Shown piece after piece: positions 42,077 through 51,265 of a stretch of DNA of 64,000 nt (positions are counted from its first letter, which is position 1; every line of letters starts with the position of its first letter). Origin of the DNA: Flavobacteriaceae bacterium Ga0077528 (GTDB lineage: Bacteria > Bacteroidota > Bacteroidia > Flavobacteriales > Flavobacteriaceae); contig LNDX01000003.1 of the NCBI GenBank assembly GCA_001464475.1, forward strand, positions 124,001 through 188,000, in the 5' to 3' direction. The notes beneath the pieces were generated by a model. It searched no databases. It had not been told where the DNA came from and was given only the letters and a program-made list of their open reading frames with translations. Both the position numbers and the translations under genes were made by a program.

Positions 42077-44749
42077 TTAGTCTGCTATATTTGGCGCAAG
42101 CCATTTACTTGCTATTTCTGTTGAAATTCCTCTACGTTTTGCGTAATCAATTACTTGATCTTCTTTTATTTTTCCTAATCCAAAATACTTGCTTTCTGGA
42201 TTGGCAAAATAATATCCCGAAACCGATGCTGCTGGCCACATTGCCATACTTTCTGTTAAGGTTACTCCTATTTCTTGTTCTACATTAAGCAATTTCCAAA
42301 TGGTTGGTTTTTCCAAATGGTCTGGACAAGCAGGATAACCTGGTGCAGGACGAATACCTTTATATTCTTCATCAATTAAATCTTGATTACTCAAATTTTC
42401 ATCAGAAGCATAACCCCAAATTTCTTTACGAACTTTTAGGTGTAAATATTCTGCAAATGCCTCGGCTAATCTATCGCCAAGAGCCTTTACCAAAATGGAA
42501 TTATAATCGTCTAATTGCTTTTCAAATTCGGATGCTTTTTCATCTACACCAAAACCTGTTGTTACACAAAAACAACCCATGTAATCTTGTTTTCCTGAAT
42601 CTTTTGGCGCAATAAAATCGGCTAAAGCGATGTTTGGTGCGCCAGCAGTTTTTTGAGATTGTTGTCTTAGAGTTAGAAGTTGGAAGTTGGAAGTTGGAAG
42701 TTGAACCTCAATGTCATCATCATTAATTGTATTTGATGGAAAAATTCCTAGAATTCCTTTGGCAGTTAGCCATTTTTCTGAAACGATTTGATTTAGCATT
42801 TTTTGAGCATCATCAAATAAACTTGTGGCTTGTTCACCAACAACTTCATCAGTCAAAATCGCTGGAAATTTTCCGTGTAATTCCCACGATTGAAAAAACG
42901 GTGTCCAATCGATGAAATCTACCAATTCTGAAAGTTCAACTTCTATGGTTTTTGTTCCAATAAAATTTGGTTTTGCTGGTTGGAAATTATCCCAATTTAA
43001 TTGCAATTTATTCTTACGAGCTTCTTCTATGGAAAGATAATTTTTATCGCGACTTCTGCTTAGATAGCCTTCACGAAGTTTGTCATATTCTTCTCGAATG
43101 GCTTTTACATAGCCTTCTTTAGTCTCTTCTTGCAACAAGTTACTTGCAACAGTTACGGCACGAGAAGCATCGTTTACGTGAACTACTGTTTCTTTATATT
43201 CTGGAGCAATTTTTACGGCTGTGTGTGCACGTGAAGTCGTTGCGCCACCAATCATAATTGGAATTTTGATGTTTAATTTATCTAACTCTTTTGCTAAATA
43301 AACCATTTCGTCCAACGATGGCGTAATCAATCCACTCAATCCGATAATATCTACATTATGTTCAATGGCTGCTTGAATGATTTTTTCTGGCGGAACCATC
43401 ACTCCTAAATCAATGATTTCGAAATTATTACAACCCAAAACTACCGCAACAATATTTTTACCAATATCGTGAACATCACCTTTTACAGTTGCCATCAATA
43501 CTTTTCCTGCTGAAGATGATTTTCCGTCTTTTTGTGCTTCGATAAATGGAAGTAAATAAGCAACGGCTTTCTTCATAACACGTGCCGATTTTACTACCTG
43601 AGGTAAAAACATTTTTCCGCTACCGAACAAATCACCCACCACATTCATTCCTGCCATTAAATTGATTTCGATTACATCAATAGCTTTTTCTGAATTTACT
43701 CGCGCTTCTTCAACATCTATTTCTATGAATTCGTCAATTCCTTTTACTAAAGAATGTGTCAATCTTTCTTGAACAGAACCATTTCGCCATTCTTGAATTG
43801 CTTTTTCATTTGTTTTGAAATCGCCTTTGAAACTTTCTGCTAAATCTAATAATCTTTCGGTAGCATCTTCTCTTCTATTTAACAAAACATCTTCTACATG
43901 CTCTAATAAAATTGGATCGATTTCATCGTAAATCTCTAACATTTCTGGATTTACAATTCCCATGGTCATACCGTTTTTGATGGCGTGATAAAGAAAAGCC
44001 GAATGCATTGCTTCACGAACTTTATCATTTCCACGAAACGAAAATGAAACATTACTCACACCACCTGAAATATTTGCAAAAGGAAGATTTTCACGAATCC
44101 ATTTGGTCGCTCTGAAAAAATCTAATGCGTTTAATTTATGTTCGTCCATTCCTGTTGCTACAGGGAAAATATTTGGGTCAAAAATGATGTCTTCTGCTGG
44201 AAAATGAACTTCATTAACCAGAATATCATAACTTCTTTTACAAATTTCGATACGTCTTTCATAAGTATCAGCTTGACCTTCTTCATCAAATGCCATTACG
44301 ATTACAGCTGCTCCGTATCTTTTTATCAATTTGGCATGATGAATAAAAACTTCTTTCCCTTCTTTAAGTGAAATAGAATTCACCACACCTTTTCCTTGAA
44401 TGACTTTTAATCCAGCTTCGATTATTTCCCATTTAGAACTATCAATCATTACTGGAACTCTAGCAATATCAGGCTCAGCGGCGATTAGATTTAAGAACTT
44501 GGTCATAGCATAAACGCCATCTAACATTCCTTCATCCATATTGACATCGATAATTTGGGCACCACCCTCTACTTGATTTCTTGCAATATCAAGTGCTTCT
44601 TCGTATTTTTCTTCTTTTATTAATCGTAAAAATTTACGTGAACCTGTAACATTAGTTCGTTCTCCAACATTAACAAAATTGGTTTCGGGTGTTACGATTA
44701 AAGGTTCTAATCCTGATAATTTTAGATATTTATTCTTTACTTCCGTCAT
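42077..44749 (-). CDS. metH: Methionine synthase, folate/cobalamin/activation domains (MetH C-terminal part)
   Basis: An 890-residue protein with the C-terminal three modules of cobalamin-dependent methionine synthase: pterin-binding domain ([36 protein letters not shown]), the cap and B12-binding domain ([20 protein letters not shown] with the axial His in DVHDIG), and the SAM-binding reactivation domain ([14 protein letters not shown]). The homocysteine-binding module is a separate gene just upstream; stop and start overlap by one base (TAATG). Split MetH is usual in Flavobacteriaceae. Oddity: residues about 682-693 ([11 protein letters not shown]) are encoded by a GTTGGAA heptamer repeat. 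Confidence 0.96.
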   Translation of the reverse strand: MTEVKNKYLKLSGLEPLIVTPETNFVNVGERTNVTGSRKFLRLIKEEKYEEALDIARNQVEGGAQIIDVNMDEGMLDGVYAMTKFLNLIAAEPDIARVPVMIDSSKWEIIEAGLKVIQGKGVVNSISLKEGKEVFIHHAKLIKRYGAAVIVMAFDEEGQADTYERRIEICKRSYDILVNEVHFPAEDIIFDPNIFPVATGMDEHKLNALDFFRATKWIRENLPFANISGGVSNVSFSFRGNDKVREAMHSAFLYHAIKNGMTMGIVNPEMLEIYDEIDPILLEHVEDVLLNRREDATERLLDLAESFKGDFKTNEKAIQEWRNGSVQERLTHSLVKGIDEFIEIDVEEARVNSEKAIDVIEINLMAGMNVVGDLFGSGKMFLPQVVKSARVMKKAVAYLLPFIEAQKDGKSSSAGKVLMATVKGDVHDIGKNIVAVVLGCNNFEIIDLGVMVPPEKIIQAAIEHNVDIIGLSGLITPSLDEMVYLAKELDKLNIKIPIMIGGATTSRAHTAVKIAPEYKETVVHVNDASRAVTVASNLLQEETKEGYVKAIREEYDKLREGYLSRSRDKNYLSIEEARKNKLQLNWDNFQPAKPNFIGTKTIEVELSELVDFIDWTPFFQSWELHGKFPAILTDEVVGEQATSLFDDAQKMLNQIVSEKWLTAKGILGIFPSNTINDDDIEVQLPTSNFQLLTLRQQSQKTAGAPNIALADFIAPKDSGKQDYMGCFCVTTGFGVDEKASEFEKQLDDYNSILVKALGDRLAEAFAEYLHLKVRKEIWGYASDENLSNQDLIDEEYKGIRPAPGYPACPDHLEKPTIWKLLNVEQEIGVTLTESMAMWPAASVSGYYFANPESKYFGLGKIKEDQVIDYAKRRGISTEIASKWLAPNIAD
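42672..42705. repeat. Heptamer repeat inside metH, GTTAGAA/GTTGGAA units
   Basis: GTTAGAA, three GTTGGAA and GTTGAA, in frame, coding for [12 protein letters not shown] on the minus strand, between the B12 domain and the reactivation domain. The unit matches the repeat upstream of rsgA (33529). Confidence 0.88.
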
Positions 44750-45738
44750 TATATTGTTTCTAAAATTTGTCTTGGTTTGAATTCTTTGGCAACCTCTGCA
44801 ATTGCTTTAATGTGCTCTGGTGTTGTCCCGCAACAACCACCAATAATATTTACTAAATTATCTTTTAGATATTCTCTAATTAAGGCTTGCATCTCTAATG
44901 GTGTTTGATCGTATTGCCCGAAAGCGTTTGGTAAACCTGCGTTTGGATGTGCAGAAATATTTAATTGCGTATTCATGGCTAAACGCTGTAAATAGGGTTT
45001 TAATTGGTCTGCTCCAAGTGCACAATTGAATCCGATGCTTAATAAATCTATATGTTGAATAGAAATTAAAAATGCCTCGACTGTTTGACCTGAAAGCGTT
45101 CTTCCTGAAGCATCTGTAATTGTGCCTGAAACCATTACTGGAATATCTAAATTTCGTTCTTCTTTTACTTCTTCAATAGCGAAAAGTGCAGCTTTGGCGT
45201 TTAGTGTATCGAAAATGGTTTCTACTAATAAAACATCACAACCACCATCGATTAGAGCTTCTACTTGTTGACGATAGGCAGTTTTTAAATCGTCAAACGT
45301 TACAGCTCTATAACCTGGGTCATTTACATCTGGACTCATGGATGCTGTTCTATTTGTTGGACCTATTGAACCTGCTACAAAACGTGTTCGGTCTGTAAAT
45401 TCATCTGCTACTTCTCTGGCAATTTTAGCTGATTCGTAGTTTAATTCGTAAACCAAATCTTCCATGTGATAGTCAGCCATTCCGATGGTAGTTCCAGAAA
45501 ATGTGTTGGTTTCTACGATATCTGCTCCTGCTTGAAAATACAAACGGTGGACTTGTTTTACGGCTTCTGGCTGTGTTATTGAAAGTAAATCGTTATTTCC
45601 TTTTAACGGATGAGGAAAATCTTTGAAACGTTCGCCACGAAAATCTTCTTCAGAGAAATTGTTGCGTTGTAGCATGGTTCCCATTGCTCCATCGAGAACT
45701 AGGATTCTTTCTTTTATTGCTTGGTTTATTTTTGACAT
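44749..45738 (-). CDS. metH: Methionine synthase, homocysteine S-methyltransferase domain (MetH N-terminal part)
   Basis: A 329-residue zinc-dependent homocysteine-binding module. [20 protein letters not shown] opens the barrel and [20 protein letters not shown] follows. The zinc Cys residues are in [19 protein letters not shown] and [20 protein letters not shown]. With the next gene it makes a complete MetH. The start is at 45736-45738, preceded by a short hairpin (CAACTT / AAGTTG) and the SAM-I riboswitch. Confidence 0.95.
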   Translation of the reverse strand: MSKINQAIKERILVLDGAMGTMLQRNNFSEEDFRGERFKDFPHPLKGNNDLLSITQPEAVKQVHRLYFQAGADIVETNTFSGTTIGMADYHMEDLVYELNYESAKIAREVADEFTDRTRFVAGSIGPTNRTASMSPDVNDPGYRAVTFDDLKTAYRQQVEALIDGGCDVLLVETIFDTLNAKAALFAIEEVKEERNLDIPVMVSGTITDASGRTLSGQTVEAFLISIQHIDLLSIGFNCALGADQLKPYLQRLAMNTQLNISAHPNAGLPNAFGQYDQTPLEMQALIREYLKDNLVNIIGGCCGTTPEHIKAIAEVAKEFKPRQILETI

Positions 45739-45811
45739 ATAAATAGCACAACTTTTAAAGTTGCTGTTGTTTAATTATATGTTATCATGGAAAGTGAGAA
45801 GGAATTCTCGT

Positions 45812-45916
45812 GGTTATCTTTGCTTAAATTTACTTTAAACTAGAATGTAGCACCTTCTACAGTGTAGGGTTGCTAAGCTTTCATCGGGTCTATTCCCTCG
45901 GGCTTTCGTGATAACA
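45812..45916 (-). ncRNA. SAM-I (S-box) riboswitch upstream of metH-metF
   Basis: The minus strand shows the S-box core in order: P1 5' arm TTATC (45910-45914), AGGGAATAGACCCGATGAAA, then GCTTAGCAACC, the P3 region, then AAGGTGCTACATTC, and the P1 3' arm GATAA (45814-45818). A second GATAAC (45781-45786) downstream could pair with the same 5' arm and offers an alternative fold. Binding of SAM should lower expression of metH-N, metH-C and metF. Confidence 0.93.
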
Positions 45917-45938
45917 ATCAATAAGTTTATGAACAGTG

Positions 45939-45969
45939 CAAAGTAATAACATAGAAACTTATTTTGCAA
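45939..45969 (-). promoter_or_regulatory. Promoter of the metH-metF operon
   Basis: Minus-strand TTG (45967-45969), 20-bp spacer, TTACTTTG (45939-45946; one mismatch to TAnnTTTG), about 25 bases before the SAM-I aptamer. Confidence 0.65.
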
Positions 45970-46033
45970 GTGTTTGTGAAAAAATAAAAACTATAACGAT
46001 TTAGTGATTTTTCAAAAAAAAGTTGATAATAAT

Positions 46034-46062
46034 TTGCAATTCAAATTGATTTCATACATTTG
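46034..46062 (+). promoter_or_regulatory. Promoter of metK
   Basis: TTG (46034-46036), 18-bp spacer and a perfect TACATTTG (46055-46062). Transcription should begin a few bases later, just before the SAM-II-like aptamer. Confidence 0.8.
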
Positions 46063-46074
46063 CACTCGAAATAA

Positions 46075-46122
46075 AGAGGAAAAATTTGAACTGATTGCAA
46101 CCTCGTAAAAAAATGCTAAAGC
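46075..46122 (+). ncRNA. SAM-II-type riboswitch upstream of metK
   Basis: P1 arms GAGG (46076-46079) and CCTC (46101-46104) enclose a loop reading AATTTGAACTGATTGCAA, followed by GTAAAAAAATGCTAAAGC. This follows the SAM-II pseudoknot layout: loop ending in ATTGCAA right before the P1 3' arm, then GT, an A-rich L3 and GCTAAA. The 7-base GCTAAAG (46115-46121) can instead pair with CTTTAGC (46133-46139), giving a hairpin followed by TTTTA. Confidence 0.8.
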
Positions 46123-46197
46123 AGAATACCTTCTTTAGCTTTTACTTGCAATTTTTCTTTTTTCTTCACTAAAATTAATTTTAAAATAAATTATATT

Positions 46198-47448
46198 ATG
46201 GCTTATTTATTTACGTCAGAGTCAGTGAGTGAAGGACATCCGGACAAAGTAGCTGATCAAATTAGTGATGCATTAATTGATAACTTTTTAGCATTTGATG
46301 CTGAATCTAAAGTAGCGTGTGAAACTTTAGTTACAACTGGTCAAGTAATTCTTGCTGGAGAAGTAAAATCTGACACTTATTTAGATGTGCAAACAATTGC
46401 AAGAGATGTAATCAAAAAAATTGGTTACACTAAAAGTGAATATATGTTTGAGGCAAATTCTTGTGGTGTATTATCTGCAATTCACGAACAATCTGCTGAT
46501 ATTAATCAAGGAGTTGATAGAGCTAGTAAAGAAGAGCAAGGTGCTGGTGACCAAGGAATGATGTTTGGTTATGCAACTAATGAAACTGAAAACTACATGC
46601 CATTAGCTTTAGATATTGCACACGCTTTATTAATTGAATTGGCTAATATAAGAAGAGAGAATTCTGAAATTACTTATTTACGTCCTGATGCTAAATCGCA
46701 AGTGACTTTAGAATATTCTGATGATAATAAACCACAAAGAATTGATGCTATTGTAATTTCAACTCAGCATGATGATTTTGCTGATGAAGCAACAATGTTG
46801 GCTAAAATTAAAAGTGATTTGATTTCGATTTTGATTCCAAGAATTAAAGCGAAATATCCTCAATATGCTCACTTCTTTAATGATGACATAACATACCATA
46901 TTAATCCAACTGGAAAATTCGTAATTGGTGGACCTCACGGTGACACAGGATTAACTGGAAGAAAAATTATTGTAGATACTTATGGTGGAAAAGGAGCTCA
47001 CGGTGGTGGAGCATTTTCTGGTAAAGATCCAAGTAAAGTGGACCGTTCTGCTGCTTATGCTACAAGACATATTGCTAAAAACTTGGTTGCTGCAGGTTTG
47101 TGTGACGAAGTTTTAGTTCAAGTATCGTATGCTATTGGTGTTGCTAAACCTACTTCTATTAACGTAAATACTTATGGAACTTCTAAAGTAAATATGACTG
47201 ATGGGGAGGTTAGCAAAATTGTTGAAGGAATTTTTGACATGCGTCCTTACTTCATCGAGCAACGATTGAAATTGAGAAACCCAATCTACAGCGAAACGGC
47301 TGCTTATGGTCACATGGGAAGAAAATCTGAAACGGTAACTAAAACATTTAAATTGCCAAATGGTGAATCTAAAACTGTAACTGTTGAATTGTTTACTTGG
47401 GAAAAATTAGATTTTGTAGATCAAGTAAAAGCTGCTTTTGGAATTTAA
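46198..47448 (+). CDS. metK: Methionine adenosyltransferase
   Basis: A 416-residue SAM synthetase (methionine plus ATP to SAM). ATP-binding [20 protein letters not shown] at the start, [20 protein letters not shown] in the middle, [20 protein letters not shown] and [20 protein letters not shown] as the phosphate and metal sites. Complete. It is divergent from metH; both leaders carry SAM-sensing RNAs, of different classes. A strong terminator follows at 47488. Confidence 0.97.
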   Translation: MAYLFTSESVSEGHPDKVADQISDALIDNFLAFDAESKVACETLVTTGQVILAGEVKSDTYLDVQTIARDVIKKIGYTKSEYMFEANSCGVLSAIHEQSADINQGVDRASKEEQGAGDQGMMFGYATNETENYMPLALDIAHALLIELANIRRENSEITYLRPDAKSQVTLEYSDDNKPQRIDAIVISTQHDDFADEATMLAKIKSDLISILIPRIKAKYPQYAHFFNDDITYHINPTGKFVIGGPHGDTGLTGRKIIVDTYGGKGAHGGGAFSGKDPSKVDRSAAYATRHIAKNLVAAGLCDEVLVQVSYAIGVAKPTSINVNTYGTSKVNMTDGEVSKIVEGIFDMRPYFIEQRLKLRNPIYSETAAYGHMGRKSETVTKTFKLPNGESKTVTVELFTWEKLDFVDQVKAAFGI

Positions 47449-47487
47449 CCACCAAGACACAAAGTTATATTGCGAAGTTCGCAAAGA

Positions 47488-47515
47488 AAAACCTGACTAT
47501 TTCTAGTCAGGTTTT
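47488..47515. terminator. Bidirectional intrinsic terminator after metK
   Basis: Perfect 12-bp stem AAAACCTGACTA / TAGTCAGGTTTT with a 4-base loop and T-run, between the converging metK and barrel genes. Confidence 0.92.
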
Positions 47516-47520
47516 TTGTT

Positions 47521-50232
47521 TTATAAATTGTATTTCAAACTAAATATTAAATACCTTGGTTGAACTATATATTGCGATGTTCTTGTTGAAAATTGAGAAA
47601 AACTATCGTCGTTCAAAGATTTGGTATTCAAAATATTGGTAGCTGCAATTTTATATTCCCATTTGCTGTCTTTTGTTTTTTGATAAATTAAACTTGCAGA
47701 CAAGAAATCATATTCATTTTCGACCGTTTTATCCTTGTTGTAGTAGTGATAGAATTCATACTCTGAGACAAAAGAAAAACTCTTTAAGAAGTAATAATCT
47801 AATCTTACAAAAGGTTTATCGGTGAAGAATTTAGCATTATTGTAATCGTTTACAGTATAAGAATACCCTAATTCAATATTTGGTGCATTTTTATAATTTG
47901 TAGACGCTGTTAATGTATGAACTTGAGTAAAACTTTCTGCTGTAGCAAAAACACCATTTTGAAAATTATTAAACTTTGCCCAATTTAATCTTGTATTAAA
48001 CGAAGCTTTATAGTTTTTTGAGAAAGAACGACCATAACTACCAAAACCAGATAAAGTTTCTTCTGCAAAATCAGTATTGAAAGGTGAAGAAGTTTGGTTT
48101 ACACCAACGAAATTTGCTCTTGATTTTACAGCATCAATTGTTCTGGCATAAGTAATAAAACCAGTAATATTTTCAAAGTTGAACATATTATATTTAAAAT
48201 AACGCAGCGAATGAGTTTGCTGTGTAGCATTTTCAAGCGTTCTACTTCCTCTAGACAAACTATTAAATCCGTTTAACACAAAACCTTCAGCTAACCTATT
48301 GATATCAGTAAAACTGTTGGTCATAGCATAATTATATGTCAATGTTTCTGCTTTTTTGATTTGATATAACGCTAAGAAATCTGGCAGTACTCTATAGAAA
48401 TTTAATGAAAAATCGGTTCCCAATTGACTGTTTGTCATATTATAGGCGTGTAAACTTACTCCAGGAGTGAACGTGAATTTTCCAGTTAAAATTTTGTAAT
48501 GTAATCCTAAGAAAGCGTCATTAAAGTTATAATTTACATTATTGGTAGTACTGGCATCAGTCAAATTATTTTGGGTTCCGTTATCTAATATTTGATAGAT
48601 TGATGAATCAAAGCTTTGAAATGAGTATGTATTTCCTAGAGTTATATTGATATTACTTTTAGCCGTCAGCATATAGTAATAATCTAGTTTTGTATCTAAT
48701 TTATTAGTTCTTACAAAACGTGTTTGATTAATATCATTTCTATTTTGACCTGCTAAATAACCCGCAAAACTGAAAGGCTGTGTTTGTAAATTAGCATTGT
48801 AAAAAGGATCTTCATCCTGATACAAATGTTGCATTTCTAGTGCAAAAATATTTTTATCGTTGTGTGTATAATAAAAACTCAAATTCTGGTTTACAGATTT
48901 AGGATCTTGTCTTTTAGCTGTTAAAATATTTTCTGTATTTGATGAACTACCTACTATTGATTGTCTTAGCAAAGAATTATCTTCATCTTGTTTAGAAAAC
49001 TTTGATAGAATGTCGTAGTCAAATTGAAATCTTGCGCTTGGTTTGTAGCTAGAACTTAATTTAAAAAGTGCTAAATTACTTTTTTGATGTGCTACTTCAT
49101 TTCTGTTTTCAGTTGAAGCAACATTAGAAGAATTTGGTTGTAGAAAATTAGTTTGTGTTTTTGTTTCTAAATCGGTTATTGACGAAGAAAGAATTCCAAA
49201 ACCACTTAATGTCCATGCTTTTGTTGGATTGTATGAAAAATTTGTAGCTCCAAATTGTGTTTCAATTTCTTTTGCACGATTGTTTCTTAGTAATGAAATT
49301 CCTAAATCGTTAGAAGCTACATTAAAGTTTGAACCACCTTTAGCCATCATACTTCTAAAACCACCTGTGAACTTAAAATAATCTTGCACCGTTAAAGGTA
49401 ATTCTCCAATATTATTAAAATTTGAAATCAAATTAATACTATACTTAGGATTGTAATAAAACAACTTAGGATTAATAAAATAACGGTCATATTTGTTATC
49501 ATCGGCTGTTCCGCCACCTGCAGTCATGTCACCAAACCAAAAGTTTTTCTTACCTTCTTTTAGTTTGATGTTCATTGCCAGATTATCCTGATTATTTTCA
49601 ACACCTTTTAGGATAGAATTTTCATTATAATTTCTTAGCACTTGAATTTTATCAATAGCATCTGCTGGAATATTTTTTACACCAAGTTTGGTATCACCAT
49701 CAAAAAAGTCTTTTCCTTCTACCATCAATTTGGTTACTTTTTTACCTTCTACTTCTACTTCTCCATCAGCATTTACTTCTACACCAGGTAATTTTTTTAG
49801 AACATCTTCAAGCTTTCTTTCTGTACCCGATTTAAAAGAATCGGCATTGTAAACAATAGTATCACCTTTGATTGAAACTGGCATTTCACGAACAATTTCA
49901 ACACCATCAAGCTGAATTCCGCCTGGTTCCATTGAAATATTTTGTGTAATGTTTTCTGTTTTGGTTTCAACGGTGATTTGTTTATTTTCCATTCCAATAT
50001 AACTCAACTTAATCAAATAGGTTGAATTTGGTTTTAGATTTAAAACAAATCTTCCTTTGTCATTGGTTATTGCGTAACCATCCATTCCTTTTGTTGCTTG
50101 ATTAACAGCCATAATATTAGCCATTTCAAGAGGTGCTTTTCCAGATTCTAAAACAACACCTTCAAATCGGATAGTTTGAGAAAAACTTACAGCACTTAAT
50201 AAAAAAATTCCAAGAAATAATAATTTATTCAT
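47521..50232 (-). CDS. Outer-membrane beta-barrel family protein (two-component system neighbour)
   Basis: A 903-residue OMP_b-brl-type outer-membrane protein: signal peptide (LLSAVSFSQ), carboxypeptidase-regulatory-like domain (IRFEGVVLESGKAPLEMANI), plug-like domain (ERKLEDVLKKLPGVEVNADG, VEGKDFFDGDTKLGVKNIPA), then a long barrel ending in an aromatic strand (RYLIFSLKYNL). I set the start at the ATG at 50230-50232 (MNKLLFLG). Upstream lies a 53-bp module shared with the GLPGLI gene at 53395, so both are likely controlled by the two-component system between them. Paralogous to the protein at 3125. Confidence 0.88.
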   Translation of the reverse strand: MNKLLFLGIFLLSAVSFSQTIRFEGVVLESGKAPLEMANIMAVNQATKGMDGYAITNDKGRFVLNLKPNSTYLIKLSYIGMENKQITVETKTENITQNISMEPGGIQLDGVEIVREMPVSIKGDTIVYNADSFKSGTERKLEDVLKKLPGVEVNADGEVEVEGKKVTKLMVEGKDFFDGDTKLGVKNIPADAIDKIQVLRNYNENSILKGVENNQDNLAMNIKLKEGKKNFWFGDMTAGGGTADDNKYDRYFINPKLFYYNPKYSINLISNFNNIGELPLTVQDYFKFTGGFRSMMAKGGSNFNVASNDLGISLLRNNRAKEIETQFGATNFSYNPTKAWTLSGFGILSSSITDLETKTQTNFLQPNSSNVASTENRNEVAHQKSNLALFKLSSSYKPSARFQFDYDILSKFSKQDEDNSLLRQSIVGSSSNTENILTAKRQDPKSVNQNLSFYYTHNDKNIFALEMQHLYQDEDPFYNANLQTQPFSFAGYLAGQNRNDINQTRFVRTNKLDTKLDYYYMLTAKSNINITLGNTYSFQSFDSSIYQILDNGTQNNLTDASTTNNVNYNFNDAFLGLHYKILTGKFTFTPGVSLHAYNMTNSQLGTDFSLNFYRVLPDFLALYQIKKAETLTYNYAMTNSFTDINRLAEGFVLNGFNSLSRGSRTLENATQQTHSLRYFKYNMFNFENITGFITYARTIDAVKSRANFVGVNQTSSPFNTDFAEETLSGFGSYGRSFSKNYKASFNTRLNWAKFNNFQNGVFATAESFTQVHTLTASTNYKNAPNIELGYSYTVNDYNNAKFFTDKPFVRLDYYFLKSFSFVSEYEFYHYYNKDKTVENEYDFLSASLIYQKTKDSKWEYKIAATNILNTKSLNDDSFSQFSTRTSQYIVQPRYLIFSLKYNL

Positions 50233-50251
50233 TTTTATATTTGATTGATGA

Positions 50252-50304
50252 AACAAATATGACTAAATAATAGGAGAAATGTTACCAAATTAGTGTTAAA
50301 TATT
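50252..50304 (-). promoter_or_regulatory. Shared promoter/operator module, copy 1
   Basis: Plus-strand order AACAAATATGAC, 16 unrelated bases, TGTTACCAAA, 5 unrelated bases, GTTAAATATT. On the minus strand this gives CATATTTG, near the -7 consensus, with TTTGG upstream. The same blocks at identical spacing occur at 54359-54411. TGTTA occurs twice 14 bp apart. Confidence 0.75.
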
Positions 50305-50311
50305 AACATTT

Positions 50312-51145
50312 TTAATTCATTTTTATTTCGATAACTCCATCTTCATTCATCATACTCTTGACTTTTTCTTCCTCAATTTCTTTGAATTGCTTTTGATTTA
50401 CTCTTTTCCCATTTGTTGGTTCCTTTATTTCAACTTTCTTCTCTGGGTTGAGAATTATTTTTGTGCACAAAAGGCTAGTAGTTCCATCATGCAATTCTAA
50501 AATTAGTCCTGGTAATCCCCAATATTTGTCTGGTCCATTTGAAATAGGAATTTCAGTTGTGTACCAAGCTTCAATTATTTGCTCTTTTGGTTCAGACATT
50601 TGAATAAAACTTGTTTTACCTTCATTCTTTTTCGCCTTAAATTCTTCATATTCTTTTTTATCTTTTTCAGAAACTGGAATTAAAATTTGAGCTTTAGAAC
50701 ACGTATAATTTCCTATTTTCTTTTCTTCATTTATAAATTCCCATTTAAAAGTTTCTAAAGAATCTTTAACTAAAAACTCTTTTCCAAATAAGTCTTTTTC
50801 TTCCGAAAAATAATTATTTTTTAAATTTTTATACAATTTTGAGCCAACTTGACCGCCAAATGAAACTTGTATTTGTCTTCCATCGACTGGTTTTGGTTTG
50901 TCTAATTTTTCTTCTTGCCTGTAAGTTGACTCAAAATTTTTAAATTCAAGCACATACGTTTTTTCAAATGCTTTTGATAGTTCTTCTTTCATCTCTTTTT
51001 GCTGAGCTTCAGTCATATTTGGACTTGAAAAGTTAAAATCTTTCATTTGAGTTTTGGAAAAATAATAAGCAACTCCCTGAAAATTTTGTGAATAACCAAA
51101 CTCAACAACGCACAAAAACAATAAACCATAAATTAAATTTTTCAT
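50312..51145 (-). CDS. GLPGLI family protein
   Basis: A 277-residue exported protein (signal peptide MKNLIYGLLFLCVVEFGYSQ) with the family's signature near the C-terminus: KYWGLPGLILELHDGTTSL. The EAWYTTEIPISNGPD block before it is also typical. Function of GLPGLI proteins is unknown; they often stand beside outer-membrane barrel or TonB-receptor genes, as here. The start was set at the ATG at 51143-51145, where the signal peptide begins; a longer reading would start within the divergent promoter region. Confidence 0.87.
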   Translation of the reverse strand: MKNLIYGLLFLCVVEFGYSQNFQGVAYYFSKTQMKDFNFSSPNMTEAQQKEMKEELSKAFEKTYVLEFKNFESTYRQEEKLDKPKPVDGRQIQVSFGGQVGSKLYKNLKNNYFSEEKDLFGKEFLVKDSLETFKWEFINEEKKIGNYTCSKAQILIPVSEKDKKEYEEFKAKKNEGKTSFIQMSEPKEQIIEAWYTTEIPISNGPDKYWGLPGLILELHDGTTSLLCTKIILNPEKKVEIKEPTNGKRVNQKQFKEIEEEKVKSMMNEDGVIEIKMN

Positions 51146-51208
51146 ACTACTATATTTTAAAATTACAATTACAAATAAAATCAACTTAGTTTTAACCAAT
51201 AGTAAATC

Positions 51209-51226
51209 TATGTTAACGTATGTTAA
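51209..51226. promoter_or_regulatory. Direct repeat TATGTTAA, possible response-regulator site
   Basis: TATGTTAACG then TATGTTAATA, two 8-base matches with a 10-bp step, between the divergent GLPGLI and sensor genes. OmpR-type regulators commonly bind direct repeats of about one helical turn. The TGTTAA core also occurs in the shared modules at 50252 and 54359. Confidence 0.5.
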
Positions 51227-51253
51227 TAGCAATTTTGACACTTAAAAACTTGT

Positions 51254-51261
51254 TATTTTTG
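51254..51261 (+). promoter_or_regulatory. Promoter -7 element next to the sensor kinase start
   Basis: TATTTTTG, perfect TAnnTTTG, ending only 4 bases before the ATG at 51266; TTG lies 16 bp upstream. The mRNA would be nearly or fully leaderless. Confidence 0.5.
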
Positions 51262-51265
51262 ACTT

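Noticed and set aside
45748..45763. Small hairpin CAACTT/AAGTTG before metH considered as the riboswitch terminator
   Set aside because: Only six pairs and no proper T-run follows on the minus strand; it may affect translation, but I cannot support a terminator call.
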